From: an uncultured Saprospiraceae bacterium | Lineage (GTDB): Bacteria; Bacteroidota; Bacteroidia; Chitinophagales; Saprospiraceae | Reading direction: 5' to 3' | DNA: 64,000 nt | Assembly (NCBI GenBank): GCA_937928045.1 | Contig: CALFWO010000055.1 | Coordinates: 111,415 to 175,414 of the forward strand | In this document: piece by piece, positions 44,207-53,619 of the stretch | Position numbering within the stretch: the stretch's first letter is position 1 | How the letters are laid out: each line of letters begins with the position of its first letter | Program-made: the position numbers and the translations under genes | The notes under the pieces: model-generated | The model's input: only the letters and a program-made list of their open reading frames with translations | Told to the model about the DNA's origin: nothing | Database searches by the model: none

Positions 44207-44279
44207 CACATTTGAAGTAAGCAATTGGACATGGATTTTTAAATCCACATCCAAATGCTAAGTTTACTTAAATTGAGCA

Positions 44280-46403
44280 TTAAGCTTCTGCAAGTTCTTC
44301 ATGGGCATTCATCAATTTCTTTTGGATATCTCCGCTGACGGGAGAGAAATGAGCAAAGGCACGATTGAATTTGGCTTTTCCTTGAGTGATAGAACGCAAG
44401 GTCGCAGAGTATTTGTACAGTTCTGCGAGTGGAACTTGGGTTTTGATTTTTTGATAATGACCTTCTGCATCCATTCCCATGATGATTGCTCTACGGGACT
44501 GTAAATCAGACATTACATCGCCCATCACGTCGCCGGAGCATAGTATCTCTAGATCGTAAATGGGTTCCATAATTTGGGGTTTAGCTGCTTTGAATGCTGT
44601 TTTGAAAGCATGGTTTGAAGCTAACATAAAGGCCATATCGTTGGAGTCTACAGGGTGCATCTTGCCATCGTACACGCAAACGCGAATATCCTGGCAGTAA
44701 GATCCAGTCAATGGACCTTCTTCCATTTTTGACAGTATTCCTTTCTTAATGGCATTGGAATATTTAATATCAATGGCACCACCTACAACGGACCATATGA
44801 AAACTAATTTTCCGCCCCAGGATAAATCAATGGCTTCTTCCTTTCTAACTGGTAAATCCGCCGGAGGAGGCATGCCTTCATACCAAGGCTCGATGCGCAT
44901 ATGTATTTCTGCAAATTGACCTGCACCACCGGTTTGTTTTTTATGGCGATACGAATCATTCGCTGCTTGAGTAATTGTCTCTCGATAAGAAATTTTAGGA
45001 CGGATAAATTCCATTTCGATATCATTTACTTTTTCAATTCTATATTTAATGATATCCAAATGTAATTGTCCTTGACCATGAAGTAAGGTCTGTTTGAGTG
45101 CTTTTGATTGTTCAATAATTAGCGTTGGATCTTCCTCCTCGATCTGATGCAAAGCTTTCATTAATTTTTCCATTTCTCCTTTGGAAGGCGGTTGTACTGC
45201 CACTCGAATTCTTGAATTTGGAAAATCAATTTGCTTAATTTTGTGATCCACACCCTTTGTATTCAAAGTATTATTGGTGTGCGAATTCTTCAATTTAACG
45301 GTGACGCCTATGTCTCCAGCAGCAAGTTCATTCACCGCATCTCTATTTTTTCCATTCGCCACAAACAATTGATTAATTCTTTCTGGATTTCTATTGTCTA
45401 TATTGATTAATTCGTCACCAGCAGTTAGTACTCCCGAAAACACTTTGAAATAGGAGACCATTCCGACTCTTGGCTCGGACAATGTTTTATATATAAATAC
45501 GGAGGCTGGACCATTGTTATCACATGCCAAAGTACTTCCGTCTTCGAGTATGGCCGGAGGACGATCTGCAGGGGAAGGCGCGATGTCATTGATGAATCCC
45601 ATGATTCTTCCCGAACCCATATTCCTTTCTGCGGACGCTATAAAAACTGGGAAAATTTCTTGATTGGCTAAAGCTATTCTTAATCCCGAAGCCAATTCAC
45701 TTTCATTCAAGCTTCCTTCTTCGAAAAACTTTTCCATTAAGCCTTCATCATTTTCAGCAGCAGCTTCCACCAAGGCATTGTGCATTTCTTGAGCCCGCGC
45801 AACATGTTCTTCTGGTATCGGATGTTTTTCTGGTTTGCCACCTCCATCAGGAAAGATATACATGATCATTCTTAAGGCATCAACTATTTTGTTGAACCCA
45901 ACGCCAGTGTTAATAGGAAATTGAAACGGAAGAACTTTGTTTCCAAATCTTTCTTTGGCTTGTTCTAATGCAGTCTCAAAATCTGCTTTGTCGTTGTCGC
46001 AATGATTGATGACCAATAGGGTAGGTGTGTTAAATTTTTCTACATATTCCCAAATAATTTCTGTGCCTACTTCGACCCCGGCTCTAGCATTAATCATCAT
46101 CAATGCGGTGTCGGCTACTTTCATAGAACAGACCACTTCGCCGATGAAGTCATCAAATCCTGGAGTATCAATAATATTAATTTTGGAAGTTTTCCAAGAT
46201 GCATGCATTTGGGTCGAGAAAATTGAATTGCCCCTTTCTTGCTCAATGTTTGTGAAGTCCGAAATAGTGGATTTTTCGGAAACTTTTCCAAGTCGATTTG
46301 TCGCTTTGGCTTCAAAGAGCATGGCTTCGGCAAAAGCAGTTTTTCCCGACCCTGGATGTCCTAACAGCACGACATTCCTTAAATCTTTAGTGGCATAACG
46401 CAT
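44280..46403 (-). CDS. Elongation factor G-like GTPase with atypical G motifs
   Basis: A 707-residue protein with the domain order of EF-G. The P-loop GHPGSGKT is at 15-22. The G3 motif reads DTPGF (79-83) where EF-G has DTPGH, so the catalytic histidine is missing. G4 reads NHCD (133-136) instead of NKxD. Domain IV/V segments such as QTGGAGQFAEIHMRI, GGAIDIKYSNAIKKGIL and RRAIIMGMDAEGHYQKI are present. It belongs to a group of Bacteroidota EF-G paralogues, not the main fusA. The role is unknown; ribosome recycling or a stress role is possible. Its stop is 87 bases upstream of the glycosyltransferase start on the same strand. Confidence 0.85.
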   Translation of the reverse strand: MRYATKDLRNVVLLGHPGSGKTAFAEAMLFEAKATNRLGKVSEKSTISDFTNIEQERGNSIFSTQMHASWKTSKINIIDTPGFDDFIGEVVCSMKVADTALMMINARAGVEVGTEIIWEYVEKFNTPTLLVINHCDNDKADFETALEQAKERFGNKVLPFQFPINTGVGFNKIVDALRMIMYIFPDGGGKPEKHPIPEEHVARAQEMHNALVEAAAENDEGLMEKFFEEGSLNESELASGLRIALANQEIFPVFIASAERNMGSGRIMGFINDIAPSPADRPPAILEDGSTLACDNNGPASVFIYKTLSEPRVGMVSYFKVFSGVLTAGDELINIDNRNPERINQLFVANGKNRDAVNELAAGDIGVTVKLKNSHTNNTLNTKGVDHKIKQIDFPNSRIRVAVQPPSKGEMEKLMKALHQIEEEDPTLIIEQSKALKQTLLHGQGQLHLDIIKYRIEKVNDIEMEFIRPKISYRETITQAANDSYRHKKQTGGAGQFAEIHMRIEPWYEGMPPPADLPVRKEEAIDLSWGGKLVFIWSVVGGAIDIKYSNAIKKGILSKMEEGPLTGSYCQDIRVCVYDGKMHPVDSNDMAFMLASNHAFKTAFKAAKPQIMEPIYDLEILCSGDVMGDVMSDLQSRRAIIMGMDAEGHYQKIKTQVPLAELYKYSATLRSITQGKAKFNRAFAHFSPVSGDIQKKLMNAHEELAEA

Positions 46404-46691
46404 AATTGTAGGTTTAAATGGTTCTGTAAATGGTGTTTAATCTGAGAAATAGCGTAAAATCAGTAGATAGTCTTGAAAATAACGACAAATGCCGAATTAT
46501 AAAAGCTTTTTGGGTGTTTTTATGATTGGTTATATTGAAATTAATGGGTTTAGAAGAACAAATGAGTATAAAACGAACAATTTTGGAAATCTTCTCTTTT
46601 AGTTGCTTGTAATAATTGGGCGAGAATAGATTTATAATTTCTGCTGCGAAAAGTCATGATTTGATTAGCTTTAAGCATTCAATTCTATCCA

Positions 46692-48692
46692 ATGAAAAAC
46701 CTCTTTTTTCTACTTTTCATTTTGACAATCTGTTCTTGTATGCAAGACAATCAAAAATCTACTCCAGAGATTTATTCTAGTATTGATGAGTACCCCGAAT
46801 ATTTAGGAAATGATCTAGGACTTGATTACAATCAACGTTTTTCCACCTTCAAATTGTGGTCGCCGAGCGCCTCGAAAGTGAAGTTGTCGTTCTATGATAA
46901 AGCTATTTATTCAGAGCCAATTGCCATACATTATATGGACTATAGTGGGGAAGGGGTTTGGGAGAAAAAAGTGGAAGGTGATCAATCAGGGAAGTACTAC
47001 AGCTTTTCAGTTTTGCATCAAGGCAAATGGCTGATGGAAGTTCCAGATCCTTATGCTAAAGCTGTTGGAACAAATGGACTTCGCGCTCAAGTGGTTGATT
47101 TAGATAAAACCAATCCAGCCAATTGGTCATCCGATAAGCGTCCAGCATTGGCCGCTCCAACCGATATTATTATTTATGAATTGCACATGAGGGATCTTTC
47201 GTTACATCCTGCTGCTGGAATAAAAAACAAAGGAAAGTTTTTAGCTCTAACTGAAAATGGAACAAAAAATAACGAAGATTTAAGCACTGGTATCGATCAC
47301 TTAAAAGATTTAGGTATTACGCATTTACATTTGCTACCGAGTTATGACTTTAATTCAGTGGATGAAAGCAAATTAGATTCAGCGCAATTCAATTGGGGAT
47401 ATGATCCACAAAATTACAATGTGCCGGAAGGAAGTTATGCTACCGATCCTTCAGATGGCGCAACTCGAATTAGAGAATTTAAGCAAATGGTCCAAGCCTT
47501 GCACAAGGCTGGAATTCGAGTGGTCATGGACGTCGTATATAATCATACAGGAGCAACAGAAACTTCAATTTTCAATCAGTTGGTTCCCGATTATTACTAC
47601 CGTAAAAATGATAATGGTAGCTTTTCCAATGCATCAGGTTGCGGCAATGAGACTTCTTCTGATCGACCTATGACCCGAAAGATGATCATCGAGTCTGTTA
47701 AATATTGGGCGACAGAATATCGAGTCGACGGATTTAGATTTGACTTAATGGGTATTCACGATATAGAAACTATGAACAGTGTTGCTGCCGCCTTGCATCA
47801 AATAGATCCGACGATATTTGTTTATGGGGAAGGATGGACGGCTGGCGACAGTCCACTACCAGAATCAGATCGTGCTACAAAAATTAATGTTCCAAAATTG
47901 AAAAATGTGGCCGCCTTTTCTGATGACCTTAGGGACGGTTTAAAAGGCTCGGTTTTTAATCATAGAGAGCAAGGATTTGTTTCGGGTAAAATTGGAAACG
48001 AAGAGAGCATCAAGTTTGGAATTGTAGCATCAACTCAACATCCGCAGCTGGACTACAAAGCTGTAAATTATTCAAATGCTCCTTGGGCTCCTCAGCCACA
48101 TCAGTGTATCAACTATGTTAGCTGTCATGACAATCATACCTTGTTCGATCGATTGAAGATATCAAATCCTAATGCATCAGATAAGCAGATTGAGCGAATG
48201 CACAGTTTGGCCCAAACTATTGTTTTGACTTCGCAAGGCGTATCTTTTCTGCATGCCGGAACTGAATTTTTAAGAACCAAATCTGGCGAAGAAAATTCCT
48301 ACAAAAGTCCCGATGCGATTAACCAACTGGATTGGAATCGAAAAACGAAATACAAGAAAAATGTTCAATACATTGCAGACCTAATTGCGATGAGAAAGGC
48401 TCATCCCGCATTTAGGATGGGAACAACAGAATTGATTGCCAAGCATCTTAGTTTCAATAGCCAGTGTTCTGAACAATTGATAGCTTATGAGATTGATGGC
48501 GCGGCTGTTGGGGACCGTTGGAAAAAGATATTTGTTGTATTGAATGGAAGTGATCAGACCAAGAAGGTGAACTTTCCTCATGGTCGCTGGAAGTATGCAG
48601 CCAATGGGGAAGTTGTATTCAAAAATCCTAAAGCCTTGGGTGGCAGCTTTGGTGTACCTGCTCAGCGTCCAGCCATTTTTTATCAAGATTAA
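46692..48692 (+). CDS. pulA: Type I pullulanase-like GH13 lipoprotein
   Basis: A 666-residue exported alpha-glucan debranching enzyme. The N-terminus has a lipoprotein signal with candidate Cys at 14 and 16. Residues ~45-125 are a CBM48-type domain (FSTFKLWSPSASKVKLSFYD). The GH13 barrel follows with the pullulanase mark FNWGYDP (233-239), VVMDVVYNHTG, the nucleophile D351 (GFRFDLMG), acid/base E380 (VYGEGWTAGD) and D480 (SCHDNH). It should cleave alpha-1,6 branches of pullulan or glycogen-like glucans in the periplasm or at the surface. It is followed 12 bases later by a sugar transporter gene. Confidence 0.92.
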   Translation: MKNLFFLLFILTICSCMQDNQKSTPEIYSSIDEYPEYLGNDLGLDYNQRFSTFKLWSPSASKVKLSFYDKAIYSEPIAIHYMDYSGEGVWEKKVEGDQSGKYYSFSVLHQGKWLMEVPDPYAKAVGTNGLRAQVVDLDKTNPANWSSDKRPALAAPTDIIIYELHMRDLSLHPAAGIKNKGKFLALTENGTKNNEDLSTGIDHLKDLGITHLHLLPSYDFNSVDESKLDSAQFNWGYDPQNYNVPEGSYATDPSDGATRIREFKQMVQALHKAGIRVVMDVVYNHTGATETSIFNQLVPDYYYRKNDNGSFSNASGCGNETSSDRPMTRKMIIESVKYWATEYRVDGFRFDLMGIHDIETMNSVAAALHQIDPTIFVYGEGWTAGDSPLPESDRATKINVPKLKNVAAFSDDLRDGLKGSVFNHREQGFVSGKIGNEESIKFGIVASTQHPQLDYKAVNYSNAPWAPQPHQCINYVSCHDNHTLFDRLKISNPNASDKQIERMHSLAQTIVLTSQGVSFLHAGTEFLRTKSGEENSYKSPDAINQLDWNRKTKYKKNVQYIADLIAMRKAHPAFRMGTTELIAKHLSFNSQCSEQLIAYEIDGAAVGDRWKKIFVVLNGSDQTKKVNFPHGRWKYAANGEVVFKNPKALGGSFGVPAQRPAIFYQD

Positions 48693-48704
48693 CAATACCC
48701 TCAA

Positions 48705-49997
48705 ATGAGAGATACCTTAAATAAATTAGACAACAAGTTTTTCGGAATGCTTTCGCTTCCGTCCACAGCTATGGGATTTGCGCTTTGCGTTCAGATCTCC
48801 GCGCTTAGTTGGATCCTGAATACCAAGTTTGGATTCGACATGGAGAAAGTTTCTTATGTATGGTTGGCCGGTCCAATTGCCGGAATTGTTGGCCAAGTAA
48901 TCGTGGGAATTATCTCAGATGATGCTTGGTTTTGGGGAGGCCGAAGAAAACCTTTTGTAATCATAGGAGGAACGATTGCCGCCTTGATGATTTTAGCTTT
49001 GCCTAACATTGGTGTCATCAGTTCGGCTTTAGGATTTGAAGGTGTTTTCGCTGTTGCCATGACGGTTGCCTTGACTTTGGATCTAGCAATCAATGTAAGT
49101 TATAATCCGGCTAGGAGTATCATTGCGGATACAACTCCCGAGGGAGCGGATCGAACTAAGGGATTTACTTTTATGCAAACGGTTTCTGGATTCTTTGGTG
49201 TTTGTGCTTACTTGATCAGTGCATTTTTAGGAAATGATTTACTCATTTATGTTGGTGTGATATTGGTTTTTGTCTTTTCAATTCTACCTTGGTTTTATAT
49301 CAAAGAGCCTAGAGAACTGGATCAACCGCTTGAAGGAGAAATTGATGTTGACGTTAAGCAAAATGAAACGGATTTGCCAGAGTTCATTAAGATTTGTTTG
49401 GCGCATAGTTTTACTTGGATTGGAGTACAAATTATGTTTATCAATACATTTTTTTATTCCAAAGTTGAAATTATGGGATATGGAGTTGAGGAGAGCCTTT
49501 CGCCAGAATTAAATGATGCTATAGGATTTAAAGTTGGGATTGCTTTTGCAATTTTAAATACAGTTGGATTTATTTTACCTACTGCTGTTTTGAAACCCAT
49601 TTCGGAAAAAATCGGCCGTGTAAAGACACATCGATTAGCGATTGCAATCATGGCCATTGGCTATGCGCTTTTGGCATTTTATGGAAATACACAAACCAGT
49701 CTTTTTATTTTTATGGCTGTCGTTGGAATCGGATGGGCGGCAGTGGTAAGTTTGCCTTTTGCCATTATGTCTGAAACAGTGAATCAATCAAAGATGGGCT
49801 TGTACATGGGGCTCTTTAATCTTTCTGTTGTCATCCCGCAAATCATTGCTTCACTGCTGGGTGGTTTCTTGCAGGAACAAGATGACAAATCTATGATTTT
49901 CGTTGTAGCTGCGATCTGTTTAGGAATTTCTGCATTGCTCTGGTTTTTGGTCAGAGAGCAGTCTTCTAGTTTTCAATCTGCGGCGAAATCTGAATAA
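48705..49997 (+). CDS. MFS sugar transporter (maltose/SLC45-like)
   Basis: A 430-residue inner-membrane protein with about twelve helices. The N-terminal segment LPSTAMGFALCVQISALSWIL and the cytoplasmic loop WGGRRKPFVIIGG resemble maltose/sucrose:proton symporters of the MFS/GPH type. The position directly behind pullulanase and near an alpha-glucan phosphorylase supports maltose or maltodextrin as substrate; this is inference. It is very probably co-transcribed with the pullulanase gene. Confidence 0.87.
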   Translation: MRDTLNKLDNKFFGMLSLPSTAMGFALCVQISALSWILNTKFGFDMEKVSYVWLAGPIAGIVGQVIVGIISDDAWFWGGRRKPFVIIGGTIAALMILALPNIGVISSALGFEGVFAVAMTVALTLDLAINVSYNPARSIIADTTPEGADRTKGFTFMQTVSGFFGVCAYLISAFLGNDLLIYVGVILVFVFSILPWFYIKEPRELDQPLEGEIDVDVKQNETDLPEFIKICLAHSFTWIGVQIMFINTFFYSKVEIMGYGVEESLSPELNDAIGFKVGIAFAILNTVGFILPTAVLKPISEKIGRVKTHRLAIAIMAIGYALLAFYGNTQTSLFIFMAVVGIGWAAVVSLPFAIMSETVNQSKMGLYMGLFNLSVVIPQIIASLLGGFLQEQDDKSMIFVVAAICLGISALLWFLVREQSSSFQSAAKSE

Positions 49998-50014
49998 GAA
50001 ATTTTTATTAAAAT

Positions 50015-51133
50015 CTATTGTTGTATGAGTACTTTCTGAGTAACCGTTTGTTTACTATTGATCAATTGTAAATAATAAATTCCAGAATTTTTCGGTGTTG
50101 AAATGGTCGATGTTTGACGTGATTCTGAAAAAATAAAGGAACTACTTTCTTCCAGAATTCCATTTGCGTTGTACCAATTTAAAATAGTTTTTTTCTGATC
50201 AAGATTTTTGATTTTGATATGGATTACCGATGCCGCTGGATTTGGAAATATTTCAATATTAGCATTGAAGTTTTTATAAGGAATTGTGGAACTGATGACT
50301 TCAAGTGTTTTGTAAAATGTTGCTTCCATTAGTTCGATATTTCCAATTTGATTATAATTCCATTCAATTGGCAATTGAATGCTGGCAAGTGGCATCAATT
50401 GTTCAGGAATTCTAAATACTAGAAATTGTTTTTCTTCTTCTCCATCAAAAATCCAATCGTTGTTTATCGTGCGATTGAAACTTAAGATATTCTGCTTGAT
50501 TATAAATCGAGATACATTAGCAAAGGTTGTTCCCCATGGAGAAGTATACTCACCAAAGCCATCAAGAATGATTTCTTCTGTAACTTCTGTTTTAAATTCT
50601 TCATCTGCATTCGTGATAATTGTCGACCTATTCATTATGATGGCTTCGTTCAAAACGATGTTAGAAGGAATAGTTGAAAATAATTGGTCATTTTGATAGC
50701 CAAATAATGCCGGCGTAAAAGAATAATCTTTAACTATTTTCCCATGAGAAATCAGTCCTTGACTTTCTACCTCCAAAGCTTCAAAATGTTCATCGCTATA
50801 TTTTATGTAGTGAGCAGTTGAAGGATAAGAATTGGGTAAATTTTCTATTTCAGATTGTTCAATTATAGCAGTAGTTCTTCCATTGATTTCATTAGTTGCA
50901 GAGATTGATACATTGCTATGGCTATCAGTTGTTTGGCCAAAAGCTTCAAAATTGTAAACTCCATTTTTTCCTGCTCTACCCAATACTTCATGATCAACTT
51001 CAATATTTCCAGTACTCGAAAATATCCAAGAATTTCCTAGCTTTAAATTGATATCATCGGAAGTGAAAGGTACTTGAGCTGTGGAAAGAAAAGCTGTTTG
51101 TAGGAACAAAATTATGAGTAATCGTCTTTGCAT
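50015..51133 (-). CDS. Secreted T9SS cargo protein of unknown function, type A sorting domain
   Basis: A 372-residue protein with a signal peptide ending LSTAQ. The body (about 20-285) has no recognised catalytic motif. It contains GFGEYTSPWGTTFANVSRF, a faint match to the WG-x-PxGTF-R motif of the 23625 gene product, so the two may share a fold. The last ~80 residues (IEIFPNPAASVIHI, WYNANGILEESS, NSGIYYLQLIN, QKVLIQQ) are a type A T9SS sorting domain. It converges on the transporter gene with an 17-base gap. Confidence 0.8.
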   Translation of the reverse strand: MQRRLLIILFLQTAFLSTAQVPFTSDDINLKLGNSWIFSSTGNIEVDHEVLGRAGKNGVYNFEAFGQTTDSHSNVSISATNEINGRTTAIIEQSEIENLPNSYPSTAHYIKYSDEHFEALEVESQGLISHGKIVKDYSFTPALFGYQNDQLFSTIPSNIVLNEAIIMNRSTIITNADEEFKTEVTEEIILDGFGEYTSPWGTTFANVSRFIIKQNILSFNRTINNDWIFDGEEEKQFLVFRIPEQLMPLASIQLPIEWNYNQIGNIELMEATFYKTLEVISSTIPYKNFNANIEIFPNPAASVIHIKIKNLDQKKTILNWYNANGILEESSSFIFSESRQTSTISTPKNSGIYYLQLINSKQTVTQKVLIQQ

Positions 51134-51291
51134 TAAATTTAGATTGAAGACTCATAGTGGCAAATATGGTGCCATTAGATATGAAAAATCATAATATGAT
51201 ATTTTTTGTTCGGGCCTATGTAGATTTTGGACTAAAAATTATGGCATAAGAATTATGCAGAATGCAAATTTTAAAACGCTGACATTCAAAT

Positions 51292-51322
51292 AAAAAGGCT
51301 GCAAGCAGATTGCTTACAGCCT
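51292..51322 (-). terminator. Terminator after the glucan phosphorylase gene
   Basis: A 12-bp stem with one mismatch (51296-51307 with 51311-51322) and a 3-nt loop is followed on the minus strand by a T-run. It lies about 33 bases past the stop. Confidence 0.8.
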
Positions 51323-51354
51323 AATATTTTTATAAATAATTAGATTTCTGTTGT

Positions 51355-53055
51355 TTATCTAGCTACTTTCTTTTTATTCCCAACCTTCGTGAATAAATTC
51401 TCGTAGTATTCTGTAGCCATTCGATCTGAATCGAAAAAAGGAGCTACATCGTTCATGGAATTTTTTACAATGTTCCACCAATCTTTTGGTCGATCATAAT
51501 AAGTCGGAAGGATTTCCTCTTCAAGAGAGCGGTAGCAATTATCTCGGTCAAAATCATCTACCTCATGTTCTGACCATCTTGGATTGGCCACGGGAACCAC
51601 GAAAGCATTTTTGCCATGCTTTGCAAATTCAGGAATCCAGCCATCGTTTGTTGAGAAATTCACAGATGCATTCATCGCTGCAGTCATTCCACTTGTCCCA
51701 GAAGCTTCACGAGGAACCCTTGGAGTATTTAGCCAAATGTCGGAACCTTGCTTCAATAGTTTAGATAAGTTTAATTCGTATCCGGTAAGCACTGCCAGGT
51801 TCTCATGTTGATTGCTTAGGTGAATCAATTGATTGAACATGCTGATGGCATTGTAATCCATCGGGTACGGTTTACCAGCCCAAATAATTTGTACGGGATA
51901 TTTTGAATTATTAATCAAACGATGAAATCGCTCAACATCTTGAGCTAATAAATTTGCTCTTTTGTATCCGGCAAATCTTCTTGCCCATACAATGGTCAAT
52001 AAGTTTTCATCAAACAACTTTCCTGTTTGATTGGCAACTTCTTGAAACAAATCGCGCTTTAATTCTTTTTTACGATCAATTAGTGTAGCATCATCTTTTT
52101 TGACCAATGCTTTTTCTAATGTTTGATCTACCCAGTATTTTTTATTCTGAGAATTGGTAACGTGCGTAATTGGTGCTGTGTCAGGATAAGGAGACCACAT
52201 CGAACGGGCTACCTCACCATGCAATCGAGAGACTCCGTTGGCTAAGCCTGCAATTCTAAGCGCTACCAAAGTTTGATCAAACACTTCATTTTTGATTCCT
52301 GAAATATTACGAACAGTTTCTGAATCTAATCCAGAAAAGAATCCCATTTTTTGCAATAGATAAACATCATGCTTTTCATTTCCGGCAGCTACTGGAGTGT
52401 GTGTAGTGAAAACGAATTGAGATCTCAACTGATCTAATGATCTATGTTTTTTATATTCATAAAAGGCGGCAGGAAGTCCATGTGCTTCATTCAAATGATA
52501 GACATCAGGTTGATAGTTCAAGTGCTCCAATAATTTTGCCCCTCCAATTCCTAAGAGTTGGTATTGAGCGACCTTGGTTTCAATATTGCTATCATACAAT
52601 CTATGACAGATGCTCCTAGCTAAGAAATCATTTTCGTCAATATCTGTTGTAAGTAAAAATAAAGGAGCTGAGCCAAATACTTCAGGAGGAAGATACATCA
52701 CCTTGACATGAACTGGATGGTTATTCACTTCCATTGTGAATTTTATCCCAGTCTCTTCCAAGAAAGAATAACTTTTCTCAACAAAGAAAGGCTTCATGAA
52801 TTGATCCTTGTCTCTTCCTTGGTCATAGTAACCGTACTTCCAAAGGACACCGATCCCAATCATTGCTTGTCCGAGATCATAAGCGGAGCGCATATGGGAT
52901 CCAGCTAAATATCCGAGTCCTCCAGAGTATATTTTCAAACTCTGATCAATTGCAAACTCCATGCAAAAGTAAGCCGACTTTTTAGCAAAGGCTTTCTTGA
53001 TTTTGTATGGATGTTTAAATTTCGTAAAATCTACTTTTTTAGCCATAGGGTGCAT
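51355..53055 (-). CDS. glgP: Short-type alpha-glucan phosphorylase (GT35) with PLP lysine replaced
   Basis: A 566-residue protein of the short phosphorylase type (AlgP/GlgP family). N-terminal YFCMEFAIDQSLKIYSGGLGYLAGSH, central FTTHTPVAAGNEKHD, and VWARRFAGYKRANLL and IIWAGKPYP match the family. The PLP motif is normally EASGTSGMK; here it reads EASGTSGMTAAMN, with Thr458 (codon 51682-51684) where the Schiff-base lysine belongs. It may therefore not bind PLP covalently, or may work in another way. Two ATGs (53055, 53046) are possible. It lies near pullulanase and a sugar transporter, so a role in maltodextrin or glycogen turnover is likely. Confidence 0.85.
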   Translation of the reverse strand: MHPMAKKVDFTKFKHPYKIKKAFAKKSAYFCMEFAIDQSLKIYSGGLGYLAGSHMRSAYDLGQAMIGIGVLWKYGYYDQGRDKDQFMKPFFVEKSYSFLEETGIKFTMEVNNHPVHVKVMYLPPEVFGSAPLFLLTTDIDENDFLARSICHRLYDSNIETKVAQYQLLGIGGAKLLEHLNYQPDVYHLNEAHGLPAAFYEYKKHRSLDQLRSQFVFTTHTPVAAGNEKHDVYLLQKMGFFSGLDSETVRNISGIKNEVFDQTLVALRIAGLANGVSRLHGEVARSMWSPYPDTAPITHVTNSQNKKYWVDQTLEKALVKKDDATLIDRKKELKRDLFQEVANQTGKLFDENLLTIVWARRFAGYKRANLLAQDVERFHRLINNSKYPVQIIWAGKPYPMDYNAISMFNQLIHLSNQHENLAVLTGYELNLSKLLKQGSDIWLNTPRVPREASGTSGMTAAMNASVNFSTNDGWIPEFAKHGKNAFVVPVANPRWSEHEVDDFDRDNCYRSLEEEILPTYYDRPKDWWNIVKNSMNDVAPFFDSDRMATEYYENLFTKVGNKKKVAR

Positions 53056-53075
53056 TTATTCTTTTTTTCAATTCG

Positions 53076-53083
53076 CAAAAATA
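53076..53083 (-). promoter_or_regulatory. -7 element TATTTTTG for the glucan phosphorylase
   Basis: On the minus strand this reads TATTTTTG followed by CGA and ends 20 bases before the first ATG. Confidence 0.5.
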
Positions 53084-53217
53084 ATGATTTTCTAATCTTT
53101 TTGACTAGAAAGCTAGTGATTATTCCACCGTTCTCTTTGAAGCAAAAATCAGCCCATTTTGCCACAAATACTTTACGATCTAAATAGAATTAAACAAAGT
53201 GTATTTCTAAAAACCGG

Positions 53218-53225
53218 TATCTTTG
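53218..53225 (+). promoter_or_regulatory. -7 element TATCTTTG for the DUF983 operon
   Basis: TATCTTTG matches the consensus and ends four bases before the ATG at 53230, so the mRNA is probably leaderless. Confidence 0.5.
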
Positions 53226-53229
53226 AGCT

Positions 53230-53619
53230 ATGTCAATATTTGGAAAAGGAAGTTTGTTGTTTGGAATCTTGAAAATGCGCTGTCCAAGGTGTCACGAAGG
53301 TAAGTTGTTTGAAAATACTATTCTTTCCTTTAAAGGATCATTTGAAATGGTCGAAGATTGCCCAGTATGTGATCAAAATTTCATGCCTGAACCCGGTTTT
53401 TATTATGGCGCTATGTTGGTATCTTATATTCTTTCTTCTTTTTTTTGTTTGTCCTTTGTTTATTTCTGTAAGCTAGTTTTGGGCTATTCTACCAACAAGT
53501 CTTTTCTTTTGCTCATCCTGATTTGTAGCTTTGCCTTTATTTGGGTGTATCGAATTGCTCGTTCGATTTGGATCAATGTGCATATTCCATATTCCGGTAA
53601 GCCGAATAATAAAGGATAG
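53230..53619 (+). CDS. DUF983 zinc-ribbon membrane protein
   Basis: A 129-residue protein of the DUF983 family. An N-terminal zinc-ribbon-like part has CPRCHEGKLF (about 17-26) and a second pair in CPVCDQNF, followed by GFYYGAMLVSY and two membrane helices. The biochemical role is unknown. The ATG at 53230 gives the usual N-terminal extension before CPRC; the next Met (codon 15) would remove it. It is followed with no gap by a 48-residue membrane protein gene and then xseA-xseB. Confidence 0.88.
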   Translation: MSIFGKGSLLFGILKMRCPRCHEGKLFENTILSFKGSFEMVEDCPVCDQNFMPEPGFYYGAMLVSYILSSFFCLSFVYFCKLVLGYSTNKSFLLLILICSFAFIWVYRIARSIWINVHIPYSGKPNNKG

